Shown here: piece after piece, positions 9,188 to 19,013 of the stretch
Layout of the letters: the number at the start of each line of letters is the position of its first letter
Numbering within the stretch: the stretch's first letter is position 1
Source: Flavobacteriales bacterium
GTDB lineage: Bacteria; Bacteroidota; Bacteroidia; Flavobacteriales; Flavobacteriaceae
DNA length: 36,767 nucleotides
Assembly (NCBI GenBank): GCA_011525195.1
Contig: WTIP01000088.1
Span: forward strand, 4,260 to 41,026
Reading direction: 5' to 3'
Position numbers and translations under genes: made by a program
Notes under the pieces: model-generated
Told to the model about the DNA's origin: nothing
Databases searched by the model: none
Seen by the model: only the letters and a program-made list of their open reading frames with translations

Positions 9188-10294
9188 TTACTTTGTATCA
9201 GCTAAAAATTTGAGATAGTTTTTAGAAAATATTTTTTCGAGTACTTCTTTGGGTAAACCGAGCCCTTTGGTTTTCTGTTTTCTGACTACCATAGAATCAC
9301 GCTTAGTTAAATAGTCAAATAAAAGTTGGTAACTCGCTTCTAGACTTTCTTCTTCAGCACCTACTACTTCTGGACTCAATTGGCTTTCCTCCTGACCTGT
9401 ACCATAATCTGTTCCAAATAAAATACGCGCTTGATACTTTTCGAAAAATTGCCTCACTTGATCTGTATCTTGCATTGCTAAATCACCAAATCGCGCGCCA
9501 AGCTCTACACTTAAATTAGGATAGGCGTCTAAGCGCTGCGCAACGGCCTCTATATTATTAGACATACTTAAAATATGGGCTGCTATAATTTTTAACTCTG
9601 GATGAGAAGCCACCCACCGGTCACGTGCAGCAATAATGGCTTCATAGGAAGGCATTTCAGGAAAATTATACGCGTGGTATTGAGGGTTATTATTATAATA
9701 ATTATAATGCGGATTATTAGGATCGTCTAAAGTGCGCCATGCTTGTTCAGGGTCCGCAATATGTGCCAAAACAGTAATCTTATTTTGAGCCAGAAACTCC
9801 CATATCGGGTTTAATCTAGGGTCGTCTATTTGAATATAGTTTCCCTCTGAATCTTGAGAAACCATTCCAAAGTTTTTCCATACTTTAACCATGCGTGCAC
9901 CACGAGCAATATCTTGCTGTAATTGTGCGATAATACGATCTGCATAATCAGGGTTTTCTATTCCCTTAGCGGTAAAGGTAGTACAGAGGTAAAAAAGCTC
10001 TGGGAATTGCATATAATGGGCAACATAGTTTTCAAAATTATTGACCACACTGTCTCCTTTTTCTATGGCAACATCAACGAGCATGGCTTTCATATTCCAA
10101 CGTTCAAAAAAGTCAGGCAAATAAGTGCGAGGATATTTATAATGTGCGTGTACATCGATTTTAGGCAACTTTCGAAATGCCTCACTAGTAACTAGGCTAT
10201 TTGATACTTTGCTGTCTTGACACCCAAATCCAAGAAAAATTAGAAAGACTCCCAAAGCATAGAGCGGCTTTCTTACAATCATAAATATTCTCAT
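9188..10294 (-). CDS. Secreted amidohydrolase (amidohydrolase_2 type TIM barrel)
   Basis: This 368-residue protein has an N-terminal signal ending LGFGC, probably a lipoprotein (Cys25, or Cys21 if the Met at 10282 is the start). The amidohydrolase metal site is visible: KIDVHAHYKYP (His49 and His51), then VLAHIADP, AAHILSM and the late Asp in ILFGTDYGTG. This order fits metal-dependent hydrolases or decarboxylases of the amidohydrolase_2 family. The substrate cannot be inferred. It lies 45 bases downstream of mnmA's start region on the same strand and follows yidC after a 132-base gap holding a long AT-rich palindrome, so it may be its own transcription unit. Confidence 0.85.
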   Translation of the reverse strand: MRIFMIVRKPLYALGVFLIFLGFGCQDSKVSNSLVTSEAFRKLPKIDVHAHYKYPRTYLPDFFERWNMKAMLVDVAIEKGDSVVNNFENYVAHYMQFPELFYLCTTFTAKGIENPDYADRIIAQLQQDIARGARMVKVWKNFGMVSQDSEGNYIQIDDPRLNPIWEFLAQNKITVLAHIADPEQAWRTLDDPNNPHYNYYNNNPQYHAYNFPEMPSYEAIIAARDRWVASHPELKIIAAHILSMSNNIEAVAQRLDAYPNLSVELGARFGDLAMQDTDQVRQFFEKYQARILFGTDYGTGQEESQLSPEVVGAEEESLEASYQLLFDYLTKRDSMVVRKQKTKGLGLPKEVLEKIFSKNYLKFLADTK

Positions 10295-10301
10295 AATCTG
10301 A

Positions 10302-10337
10302 TTTTTTTAGTTTATTAAAGTTAATAAACTAAAAAAA
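10302..10337. repeat. Perfect 17-bp AT-rich inverted repeat
   Basis: TTTTTTTAGTTTATTAA is followed by two bases (AG) and then its exact reverse complement. It lies 8 bases upstream of the amidohydrolase start and about 90 bases after the yidC stop. It could be a weak bidirectional terminator (T-runs on both strands, but almost no G-C pairs) or an operator. A poor promoter match (TTG, 21 bases, TAGTTTAT on the minus strand) overlaps it. Confidence 0.55.
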
Positions 10338-10426
10338 GAAGTCCTAGGAAAACAAAAAAATGGCTACGCATGCTGAAATTCATTGAATGTTTTAAGATAC
10401 TCAAAAAATAAAATTTAGGCACTTTA

Positions 10427-12253
10427 TTATTTTCTTGCCTTTTTTTGTTTTTCAGCTTCCTCCATTGCTTTTTGTAACCGTGCTGAAAAACCTCCTGCTT
10501 TTTTAGGTTTCTTTTTATTCTCCTCTATCTGAGCATGAATCTTAGTATCATCGATAATATAATTCTTGATAACCAACATGAGGATGATAGTCAAAAGATT
10601 GGATACAAAGTAGTATAAACTCAATCCACTGGCATAATTATTAAAGAAAAACAACATCATTAAGGGCATCAGATAGATAATGATTTTCATATTGGGCATG
10701 CCCGGCTGTTGTGGCATAGGTTGCTGGCCTGTTGTCATTTTCGTATAAAAGAAAATCGCAACAGAAGCAAGGATCGGAAATAAACTCACATGGTCGCCAT
10801 AAAAAGGGATTGTAAAACCTAAATCCAGTACAGAATCATAAGAAGAAAGGTCATCTGCCCACAAAAACGATTTATCTCGAAGGACAAAGGCCACAGGAAA
10901 AAATGAGAATAAAGCATAAAAAACGGGAAGCTGAATTAAGGCGGGAACACACCCAGACATCGGATTTGCACCTGCTCTAGAATACAAGCTCATTGTTTCT
11001 TGTTGCCTTTTTACAGCATCGTCTTTATATTTTGAATTAATGACCTCAATATCAGGTCTCAAAACCTTCATTTTTATTTGAGAAACATAGGACTTATAGG
11101 TCACTGGGGACATGGCTAATCTTACGATAATCGTCATTACAATAATGGCGATACCATAAGATAAAAAAGAAGACAAAAACCCAAAGAGCGGTAAAAAGAG
11201 TACGCGATTAATCCAACCAAAAATTCCCCATCCCATGGGAATCGAAGCTTCGAGATCGCCTTCTAATTCTTTGAGTGCTTGGTAATCTGTAGGACCATAG
11301 TAAAATTTTAAATTTGTATTCAGTTCTCCTCCAGAGCTGAGTTTGTAATTGGTAGTAAAAGTCTTTGTAAAACGTTCTCCCAGGGCCTCTTCTCCTGAGC
11401 GGTCTTCAGAAATTAATTTGGCTTCGCTAATCGGAGATTCAGGAATTAAAATAGCACTAAAAAAGTGTTGTCGATAGGAAATCCACCGAAGGTCCTGACG
11501 GGTTTCTTCGTCATTACCACTTAAAGAGAGGTAGTCTACTCTATCTGCTTCATAGCCAAATGTAAATTCGGTATACCGATTTTCATAGTCTATGCTTCTT
11601 GAATTTCTGAAAACATCCGTTTTCCAATTGAGTTGGGGTGGAATTGCCGTATTTAATAGGGCACGCATTCCAACGGAACGCACTGAAAAAGAAAAAAGAT
11701 GGCCTTCCTTGGGGAAGGTGTATAAAAATGAAACGTATTGTTCTTCCGAAAGAGTCGCTCGCATTTCAATTTGAATCGCCTCTGCTCCCTGATTGACTAT
11801 TGGGCGAAAATACATTTCACTTGTATTCAAGATACGTCCATCAAGGGTATTGATTTGAATATTAAAATCTGTATTGCCTTCGTTGATTAAAGGGACTGGT
11901 AGATCTTCATAATTTTCATAGGCATTGAGCAATAACTTAGAAATTTGTCCACCTTTGGGATCCAACTCCAGAACCATTTCATTTGTTTGAATACTTACTG
12001 TGCCTTCTGAAGTGGGTCGGAAAAGAGCACCTAAGTCACCATAAGCTTCCACTTTTTGCTGCTGAAGTAAAGAATCACTGACAACCGAATTTTGTGATAC
12101 AGAATTTATCTGCGTACTTGTTTGCTCAGTAGTCGGATTTTGTACAGTAGGATTTGCCTCGGCAGGACCATTTCTGTAGAGCATCCAAGTTAAAATAACT
12201 GCAATAAGTATAAAGCCTATAAACTGATACGGATCAAATTTTCTTTCTTCCAT
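10427..12253 (-). CDS. yidC: Membrane protein insertase YidC
   Basis: This inner-membrane insertase/chaperone helps place proteins from the Sec translocon or ribosome into the bilayer. The 608-aa length is that of the Gram-negative type. There is an N-terminal transmembrane anchor (about 10-25), a large periplasmic P1 domain (about 60-350) with beta-strand character, and then the conserved insertase core beginning near IFGWINRVLFLPLF. The core has the groove arginine in IVRLAMSPVTYKS, the segment NPMSGCVPALIQLPVFYALF, two more membrane segments and a Lys/Arg-rich tail (EEAEKQKKARK) that would contact ribosomes. It starts 9 bases after the pyrG stop and so shares its transcript. Confidence 0.97.
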   Translation of the reverse strand: MEERKFDPYQFIGFILIAVILTWMLYRNGPAEANPTVQNPTTEQTSTQINSVSQNSVVSDSLLQQQKVEAYGDLGALFRPTSEGTVSIQTNEMVLELDPKGGQISKLLLNAYENYEDLPVPLINEGNTDFNIQINTLDGRILNTSEMYFRPIVNQGAEAIQIEMRATLSEEQYVSFLYTFPKEGHLFSFSVRSVGMRALLNTAIPPQLNWKTDVFRNSRSIDYENRYTEFTFGYEADRVDYLSLSGNDEETRQDLRWISYRQHFFSAILIPESPISEAKLISEDRSGEEALGERFTKTFTTNYKLSSGGELNTNLKFYYGPTDYQALKELEGDLEASIPMGWGIFGWINRVLFLPLFGFLSSFLSYGIAIIVMTIIVRLAMSPVTYKSYVSQIKMKVLRPDIEVINSKYKDDAVKRQQETMSLYSRAGANPMSGCVPALIQLPVFYALFSFFPVAFVLRDKSFLWADDLSSYDSVLDLGFTIPFYGDHVSLFPILASVAIFFYTKMTTGQQPMPQQPGMPNMKIIIYLMPLMMLFFFNNYASGLSLYYFVSNLLTIILMLVIKNYIIDDTKIHAQIEENKKKPKKAGGFSARLQKAMEEAEKQKKARK

Positions 12254-12262
12254 GCGTAAAAC

Positions 12263-13891
<1,629 letters not shown>

Positions 13892-13912
13892 TTAATTCTT
13901 ACTTACCGGACT

Positions 13913-13920
13913 CAAATTTA
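13913..13920 (-). promoter_or_regulatory. Candidate -7 promoter element of pyrG
   Basis: TAAATTTG on the minus strand is an exact TAnnTTTG match, 30 bases before the pyrG ATG in the 55-base gap after the LysM gene. No TTG lies at the expected distance, so pyrG may also be read from the guaA/LysM transcript. Confidence 0.4.
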
Positions 13921-13937
13921 CAAAATCAAAGGGAACT

Positions 13938-15713
13938 TTAGGGTTTCTCATCCCATTCTTTTAATTCAAAGACTTCATAGCCCTCATGCTGCAAAAGATA
14001 AAATGCTTTATTGACATAGGCCCCATTGGTTTCGGGCTCATAAAGAAAACGATTGGATCGATATTGGGTTTCTCCAAGTGTTGGCATGTTTTCTAGACCT
14101 TTAGCTACTGCCGCTCGTAATAGTAAGTCCAGCACTAAGTCGTAACCTCTTAAGGCTTCTTTATTTGGTGGTTTACCAAAACGAAGTTTAAATTTTTCAA
14201 TAAAATCTGAATTTGCTGCGTACTCTAAAGGTTTAAAACCCACAGCATAGGTGAACTTAATCCCTCCCAGAATTTTTCGAGAGAGGTTTTCATTATCATA
14301 AGCATTGCTTCTATAGGTGGTATAGACTTGAACAGCTCTTGTTGTAGTATTTTGAGCATTAAATTGAGAGAGTGCATTGGCTATTAAAGGAAATGACTGG
14401 GTTTCCAATATAACCTTATTGGGGATAGAGTCGATAAGTAAAGAATCAGCAAGCTCGGGAAGGATATAATCTCCCTTCTCGGGTCTTAATGTGATAGACC
14501 AAGGAAACTGCGCTTTTAACTTTTCTTCGATCGCACGGTTTAAAGAATCAGCAACGATAACAACATGATGAGTTGTATCAATGACCTGCTCTAGGTAGCG
14601 GAACATTTTTGCTCTAAATGTCTCTGCTTGGGTAATAGACTGGTAGACATTTTTCCTCAGTGCTACTGGATTAGTAGATAGGGGTGCAATTTTAGGAACA
14701 GCCTGTAGAGTGGGTTTATTAGAGAGATAATCAAAATTACTCGGAATTAAAGGGCCTACAATAAAGTCACTCTTTTGAACTTCCGTCTGATTGGCAATCT
14801 CTTCTAATTTAGCGTAATTATTCTCTGTATCAAAGGTCTGTAAGACCACACTGAGCCCTATTTCTTCTGCTGTAGAGACGGCAAGGAGTGCACCACTATA
14901 AAAATCAAGGGAAAGTGTATGGAGGTTTCTAGAGAGTAAAAGGCGTTCTGTATCCGCGATCGAATCAAATTCAATCTCATTTGCTTTAAATGGCAAGAGC
15001 AAACTCAAGGTGAGCTCTTTTTTTTGAAAAAGAGAATCAGCTAAATTCACCCGCGGTATCAATAGGTCATTTTTGACCATAAAGTCTCCGCTTTCTGCGG
15101 CAGGTATTTTTAATATCATTCCTGCTAATAACCCCTTTTCTTTGAGTTCTGGATTTAAAGAATCTAAAGTGACTTGATTTACACCCAATTTTTTTTCTAT
15201 ACGATAATAGCCCTCCTTGGGGAGTACTTCATAATAATTATATAAAGAATCTCTTTCAGGAATCACTTCAATAAACGCTGCGCTTGGAACTCTTATTTTT
15301 TGTCCAATTTTGAGTCCCAGCTTGATTTCTGGATTTAACGAATCCAAAAATTCAATTGTCGTATTATACTGATAAGCCAAGCGCCATTTCGTTTCTTTGG
15401 GCAAAACCTCATGGATGCGAAAGGTTGTAGTATCCTTTGTTACTGTATTTAATTCGGTTTTGGGCGTTCCCGCTACTGTAGAAAAAACAGGAATCCGCAA
15501 ATTCATTTTTCTCCGAATACCAAATCGTTCTAAAGAAGGATTATACGCTTTGAGCTGCTCGGCAGTAATTTGATAGCGCGCAATAATCCAATCTAGTGTT
15601 TCACCTTTTTTTACTTTGTGTGTAAGAAAAGAATCAGGAGTCTGGGCTACTGTCCAGAAGGCAGTAAACAGAAATAAAATTGTCGCCAAAATACCTAATT
15701 GCTTTTTCATCAT
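13938..15713 (-). CDS. Triple-LysM protein with periplasmic-binding (type 1) fold
   Basis: This exported 591-residue protein has a signal peptide ending TVAQ, then three LysM-like peptidoglycan-binding repeats: about 32-76 (HKVKKGETLDWIIARYQI), 100-143 (HEVLPKETKWRLAYQYNT) and 160-205 (YEVLPKEGYYRIEKKLGV). Each ends in a KxxLRIP/KIRVP-like strand. Residues about 235-590 look like a type 1 periplasmic-binding fold (LSLLLPF, FYSGALLAVSTAEE, FIVGPLIPSN, APLSTNP, GYDLVLDLLLRAA). The motif order resembles both branched-chain amino acid receptors and the LpoA-type activators of penicillin-binding proteins. No ABC transporter genes are nearby. It lies 17 bases after guaA and is probably co-transcribed. 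A cell-wall sensor or regulator role is inferred. Confidence 0.8.
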   Translation of the reverse strand: MMKKQLGILATILFLFTAFWTVAQTPDSFLTHKVKKGETLDWIIARYQITAEQLKAYNPSLERFGIRRKMNLRIPVFSTVAGTPKTELNTVTKDTTTFRIHEVLPKETKWRLAYQYNTTIEFLDSLNPEIKLGLKIGQKIRVPSAAFIEVIPERDSLYNYYEVLPKEGYYRIEKKLGVNQVTLDSLNPELKEKGLLAGMILKIPAAESGDFMVKNDLLIPRVNLADSLFQKKELTLSLLLPFKANEIEFDSIADTERLLLSRNLHTLSLDFYSGALLAVSTAEEIGLSVVLQTFDTENNYAKLEEIANQTEVQKSDFIVGPLIPSNFDYLSNKPTLQAVPKIAPLSTNPVALRKNVYQSITQAETFRAKMFRYLEQVIDTTHHVVIVADSLNRAIEEKLKAQFPWSITLRPEKGDYILPELADSLLIDSIPNKVILETQSFPLIANALSQFNAQNTTTRAVQVYTTYRSNAYDNENLSRKILGGIKFTYAVGFKPLEYAANSDFIEKFKLRFGKPPNKEALRGYDLVLDLLLRAAVAKGLENMPTLGETQYRSNRFLYEPETNGAYVNKAFYLLQHEGYEVFELKEWDEKP

Positions 15714-15730
15714 TTGTTATCTATCAAAAA

Positions 15731-17260
15731 CTATTCCCATTCTATTGTGGCAGGGGGCTTAGAACTGATGTCATACACCACGCGATTTATACCTTTTACA
15801 TTATTAATGATTTCATTAGAAATTTTCTGTAAAAAGGCATAGGGTAAATCTACCCAATCAGCTGTCATCCCATCTGTAGACTGAACGGCTCGGAGTGCGA
15901 CACAATTCTCATAGGTTCTTTCATCACCCATTACACCCACACTATTTACGGGTAAAAAGATGGCGCCGGCTTGCCAGATCTGATCATATAACTCCCACTT
16001 TTTTAACCCTTGAATAAAGATCGCATCTACTTCTTGCAACATTCTAACTTTTTCTCTTGTGATTTCACCTAAAATACGAATCGCCAGCCCAGGACCAGGA
16101 AAAGGATGGCGTCCCAGCAGAGCGGTATCCATACCCAAACTTTTCCCAACTCGTCTCACTTCATCTTTAAAAAGCATACGGAGGGGTTCTACCAAATCTA
16201 ATTTCATAAAATCGGGAAGTCCGCCCACATTGTGGTGTGATTTTATGGTTGCAGAAGGTCCATTGACAGAAATTGATTCAATCACATCAGGATAGATCGT
16301 TCCTTGACCTAACCATTTGGCTCCTCTTACTTTTTGAGCCTCTGCATCAAAAACATCAATAAAGAGCTTTCCGATAATTTTTCGCTTGCTTTCAGGGTCA
16401 GAAACCCCTTCTAATGCATCTAGAAATTGATCAGATGCATCTACTCCTTTTATATTGAATCCCATACCTTCATATTGTGCCAGTACCTGATGGAATTCAT
16501 TTTTTCTCAGCAGTCCGTTATTAACAAAAATACAGTTAAGTTGTGTTCCAATTGCTTTGTGAAGCAGCATAGCCGCAACTGACGAATCTACACCTCCAGA
16601 AAGCCCGAGAATAACTTGATCATTCCCTACTTTTTCCTTTAATTCACTCAGTGTCATTTCAACAAATGAATCAGGCGTCCAGTCCTGCTTAACTTGTGCG
16701 ATTCCTACTAAAAAATTTTCTAATATTTTTTTTCCATCAGTAGAATGATAAACCTCAGGGTGAAATTGTATCGCATAAGTAGGCTCTTCTTTAAATTTAT
16801 AAGCCGCATTTTCTACATCTTGGGTACTAGCAAGACCTATCGCTTCCGTAGGTAATTCTAAAATGGTGTCTGCATGACTCATCCAAACTTGGCTGTCTGT
16901 AGGCACCCCTTTAAAAAAAGGATCCTCGGCATTTACATAAGATAGATTGGCCCTACCGTATTCTCTAGTATTAGAAAGACTCACTTTTCCCCCAAAAAAA
17001 TGGGCTAAATATTGAGCTCCATAGCAGACTCCTAAAAGGGGGATTTTTCCTTTTATCTCCTCGAGATTGGGATGAGGCGCATCCTCAGCTCGAACAGAAA
17101 AAGGTGATCCTGACAAGATTACCGCTTTAAACTCAGAAAGCGACTGAGGGGGATTATTATAAGGGTGGATTTCACAGTAGATAAATAATTCACGAATTCT
17201 TCGAGCGATCAGCTGGGTGTATTGAGATCCAAAATCTAGGATGAGAACTTTTTCTTGCAT
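15731..17260 (-). CDS. guaA: GMP synthase (glutamine-hydrolysing)
   Basis: It converts XMP to GMP with ATP and glutamine in the last step of GMP synthesis. The ATG at 17260 ([15 protein letters not shown]) is the start; the track adds two residues from an upstream TTG. The 509 residues contain the class I glutaminase domain with Cys79 ([10 protein letters not shown]), His167 and Glu169 (QFHPEVYHS). The ATP pyrophosphatase loop [10 protein letters not shown] (residues 219-227) and the C-terminal dimerisation domain with [13 protein letters not shown] follow. The stop lies 17 bases before the LysM gene. A TATTTTTG element lies 3 bases upstream of the start, suggesting a leaderless message. Confidence 0.98.
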   Translation of the reverse strand: MQEKVLILDFGSQYTQLIARRIRELFIYCEIHPYNNPPQSLSEFKAVILSGSPFSVRAEDAPHPNLEEIKGKIPLLGVCYGAQYLAHFFGGKVSLSNTREYGRANLSYVNAEDPFFKGVPTDSQVWMSHADTILELPTEAIGLASTQDVENAAYKFKEEPTYAIQFHPEVYHSTDGKKILENFLVGIAQVKQDWTPDSFVEMTLSELKEKVGNDQVILGLSGGVDSSVAAMLLHKAIGTQLNCIFVNNGLLRKNEFHQVLAQYEGMGFNIKGVDASDQFLDALEGVSDPESKRKIIGKLFIDVFDAEAQKVRGAKWLGQGTIYPDVIESISVNGPSATIKSHHNVGGLPDFMKLDLVEPLRMLFKDEVRRVGKSLGMDTALLGRHPFPGPGLAIRILGEITREKVRMLQEVDAIFIQGLKKWELYDQIWQAGAIFLPVNSVGVMGDERTYENCVALRAVQSTDGMTADWVDLPYAFLQKISNEIINNVKGINRVVYDISSKPPATIEWE

Positions 17261-17263
17261 GGG

Positions 17264-17271
17264 CAAAAATA
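17264..17271 (-). promoter_or_regulatory. Candidate -7 promoter element of guaA
   Basis: TATTTTTG on the minus strand matches TAnnTTTG exactly and ends 3 bases before the guaA ATG. No TTG lies at the expected -33 distance (TTT is at the place for a 19-base spacer). The 66-base gap after bshC would allow an independent promoter. Confidence 0.4.
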
Positions 17272-17312
17272 CGATTTAATCCTGGGTCTAAAAATTTGGT
17301 CAATCAAATTAT

Positions 17313-17330
17313 TTAACAGCGAGCTGTTAA
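17313..17330. repeat. 8-bp inverted repeat at the bshC stop
   Basis: TTAACAGC and GCTGTTAA are perfect inverted copies around GA, overlapping the bshC stop codon. On the minus strand it could form a short 3' hairpin after bshC, but no T-run follows, so it is a poor terminator. It could equally be a regulator site ahead of guaA. Confidence 0.4.
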
Positions 17331-18931
17331 TATTCAAGTAGAACAAATTCTGGATTTAAAGGGTCAAGAGCGTCTGTTAAATGAGCAATAAAATCAGGTC
17401 CTATTTCCAAATAAAAACTAGTAAAATTAAGTGTTCGCTCTTGCAGATGATCATTGGGAAATAGTTTTTCATGAAGCAATACCAAACGTTGAACCTCATC
17501 TTTAAGTACTCTTTTTTGGGCTTTTAAAAGTCTTTTTTCTAAATTTTTTAGGCCTTTAAATTGTTTCGCTTGCTGGGCTTCAACCGCTCCTTTAAATGAG
17601 GCATCTGTATGGGAAACTAGTTCTGATAACTGATCAAATTGCTTTTTTAACTGCTCTTTAAGGTCTGTTAAATCTAGGTCAATATTACTGATTTGACGTA
17701 TTTTTTTATTCAATAGTGCATTTCGATTAAGAAATAAATCAGCGGTAGTAAGATTCAGGTTTTTTATTTTTTTCCCTATTTTTTTTGAATATAAGAGCAC
17801 AGAATTTCTCAAAAGAAGCATAGGAAAGGGAATTTCAAATTCTTGAAAAGTGGTTTTAAGTTGAAACCAATATGCCAGCTCGCCACCCCCACCTATATAA
17901 CAGAGATTAGGTAGAATACACTCCTGATATACGGGGCGAAGTATCACATTGGGTGAAAATAATTCGGGTTGCTCCTCCATTTGAGAGAGAAGGGCCGTAG
18001 TTGAAAAAATTTGATCTGACTCATGCAAGTGAAAATGAACTCCTTTTTTTTCAATTCGATGACGCCCTTGGGGAGTCAAATAAAATAGATTAATCGCCCT
18101 TGGGTTTACCTGTGGGGTGTAGTGAGTTTCAAGTGCATTTGTTAGTCTTTCCGTTTGCTCACTAACAGATGAAAAAGAGATGCCTTCAAGCAGTTCTTTT
18201 TTAATATAGGGTATAAAAAGACGTTTAAGGGCCCGCTTTTGGGGTTCCAAAATAATTAATCCCTGTTCCGAAAAAAGTTCATGAACTAATTTCAGTGTAG
18301 CGTTGGACAGGTTGTGTGCAGATCTGTAAGATTTAGCAATGAGCGCCTTCAGCTGTTTGGCATGATCAGAATGATCCAAATGTGTTTCAAAAACATCCAA
18401 AGCAGGCAATAATTCTTCTAGAGTCATTTCACCTACAGCGCCCCCAGCCTCTCCTGGCCACCTGATACCCTTGTCATTAAAACGAAAAGAACTGATTTCC
18501 TCAAAATCGTGATCTTCACTTGCCATCCAATAGATAGGAATAAAATCTGCTTTGGGATATTTTTGTTTGAGCTGCTTGCAGAGGTTTAAGGTACTAATGA
18601 TTTTATAAATAAAATACAGAGGTCCTGTCATTAAACTCAATTGATGCCCTGTAGTGATGGTAAATGTGGTTTCTTTTTCTAAAAGCTTTATATTTTTTTT
18701 ACTAGCAGCTGAGGGTAGAAGGGTTTTGTATTGTTCCTGGAGCACTTCTACCAATACTTTCCTATGGGTATTGGGATAACTCGCTTTTTTTTCTTTCAAT
18801 TGGGCTTCAAAATGAGAAAGTAAAGGATAGCGCCCATAAAAAGGTTCAAGTACTTCTGAGCGGTCTAAATAAGCATTAATAAGCTTGGAAAAGCGCTGGG
18901 TGTCCTTGAAGGGTATAAAGTTCTTTTGCAT
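17327..18931 (-). CDS. bshC: Bacillithiol biosynthesis cysteine-adding enzyme BshC
   Basis: It is the putative ligase that adds cysteine to glucosaminyl-malate in the last step of making bacillithiol, the low-molecular-weight thiol of Bacillota and many Bacteroidota. The 534-residue length matches the family. Hallmarks are FTITTGHQLSLMTGPLYFIY, FIPIYWMASEDHDFEEISSF, the mid-protein ILPNLCYIGGGGELAYWFQL, and a long C-terminal coiled-coil region (about 395-500). bshA and bshB are not in this window, so the pathway is split on the chromosome. It diverges from the M14 peptidase gene over 82 bases that hold overlapping promoter-like elements. Confidence 0.95.
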   Translation of the reverse strand: MQKNFIPFKDTQRFSKLINAYLDRSEVLEPFYGRYPLLSHFEAQLKEKKASYPNTHRKVLVEVLQEQYKTLLPSAASKKNIKLLEKETTFTITTGHQLSLMTGPLYFIYKIISTLNLCKQLKQKYPKADFIPIYWMASEDHDFEEISSFRFNDKGIRWPGEAGGAVGEMTLEELLPALDVFETHLDHSDHAKQLKALIAKSYRSAHNLSNATLKLVHELFSEQGLIILEPQKRALKRLFIPYIKKELLEGISFSSVSEQTERLTNALETHYTPQVNPRAINLFYLTPQGRHRIEKKGVHFHLHESDQIFSTTALLSQMEEQPELFSPNVILRPVYQECILPNLCYIGGGGELAYWFQLKTTFQEFEIPFPMLLLRNSVLLYSKKIGKKIKNLNLTTADLFLNRNALLNKKIRQISNIDLDLTDLKEQLKKQFDQLSELVSHTDASFKGAVEAQQAKQFKGLKNLEKRLLKAQKRVLKDEVQRLVLLHEKLFPNDHLQERTLNFTSFYLEIGPDFIAHLTDALDPLNPEFVLLEY

Positions 18932-18954
18932 ATCCTTTTGTGTAAAGATATTTG
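18926..18954. promoter_or_regulatory. Overlapping divergent promoter elements, bshC / M14 peptidase
   Basis: On the + strand TTG (18926-18928), 18 bases, then GATATTTG (18947-18954) gives 7 of 8 matches to TAnnTTTG for the peptidase gene. On the minus strand TATCTTTA (18950-18943) gives a 7 of 8 match for bshC. The two -7 elements share four bases, so the promoters would exclude each other. Confidence 0.35.
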
Positions 18955-19013
18955 TTTTTAAGAAAAAAAGAGAGGGTTCCTTTAGAAAGCGTATTTTAGG
19001 TAAAAAATTAGTG

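Noticed and set aside
17313-17330. Inverted repeat at the bshC stop as a definite intrinsic terminator
   Set aside because: No T-run follows on the minus strand, so it is kept only as a repeat.
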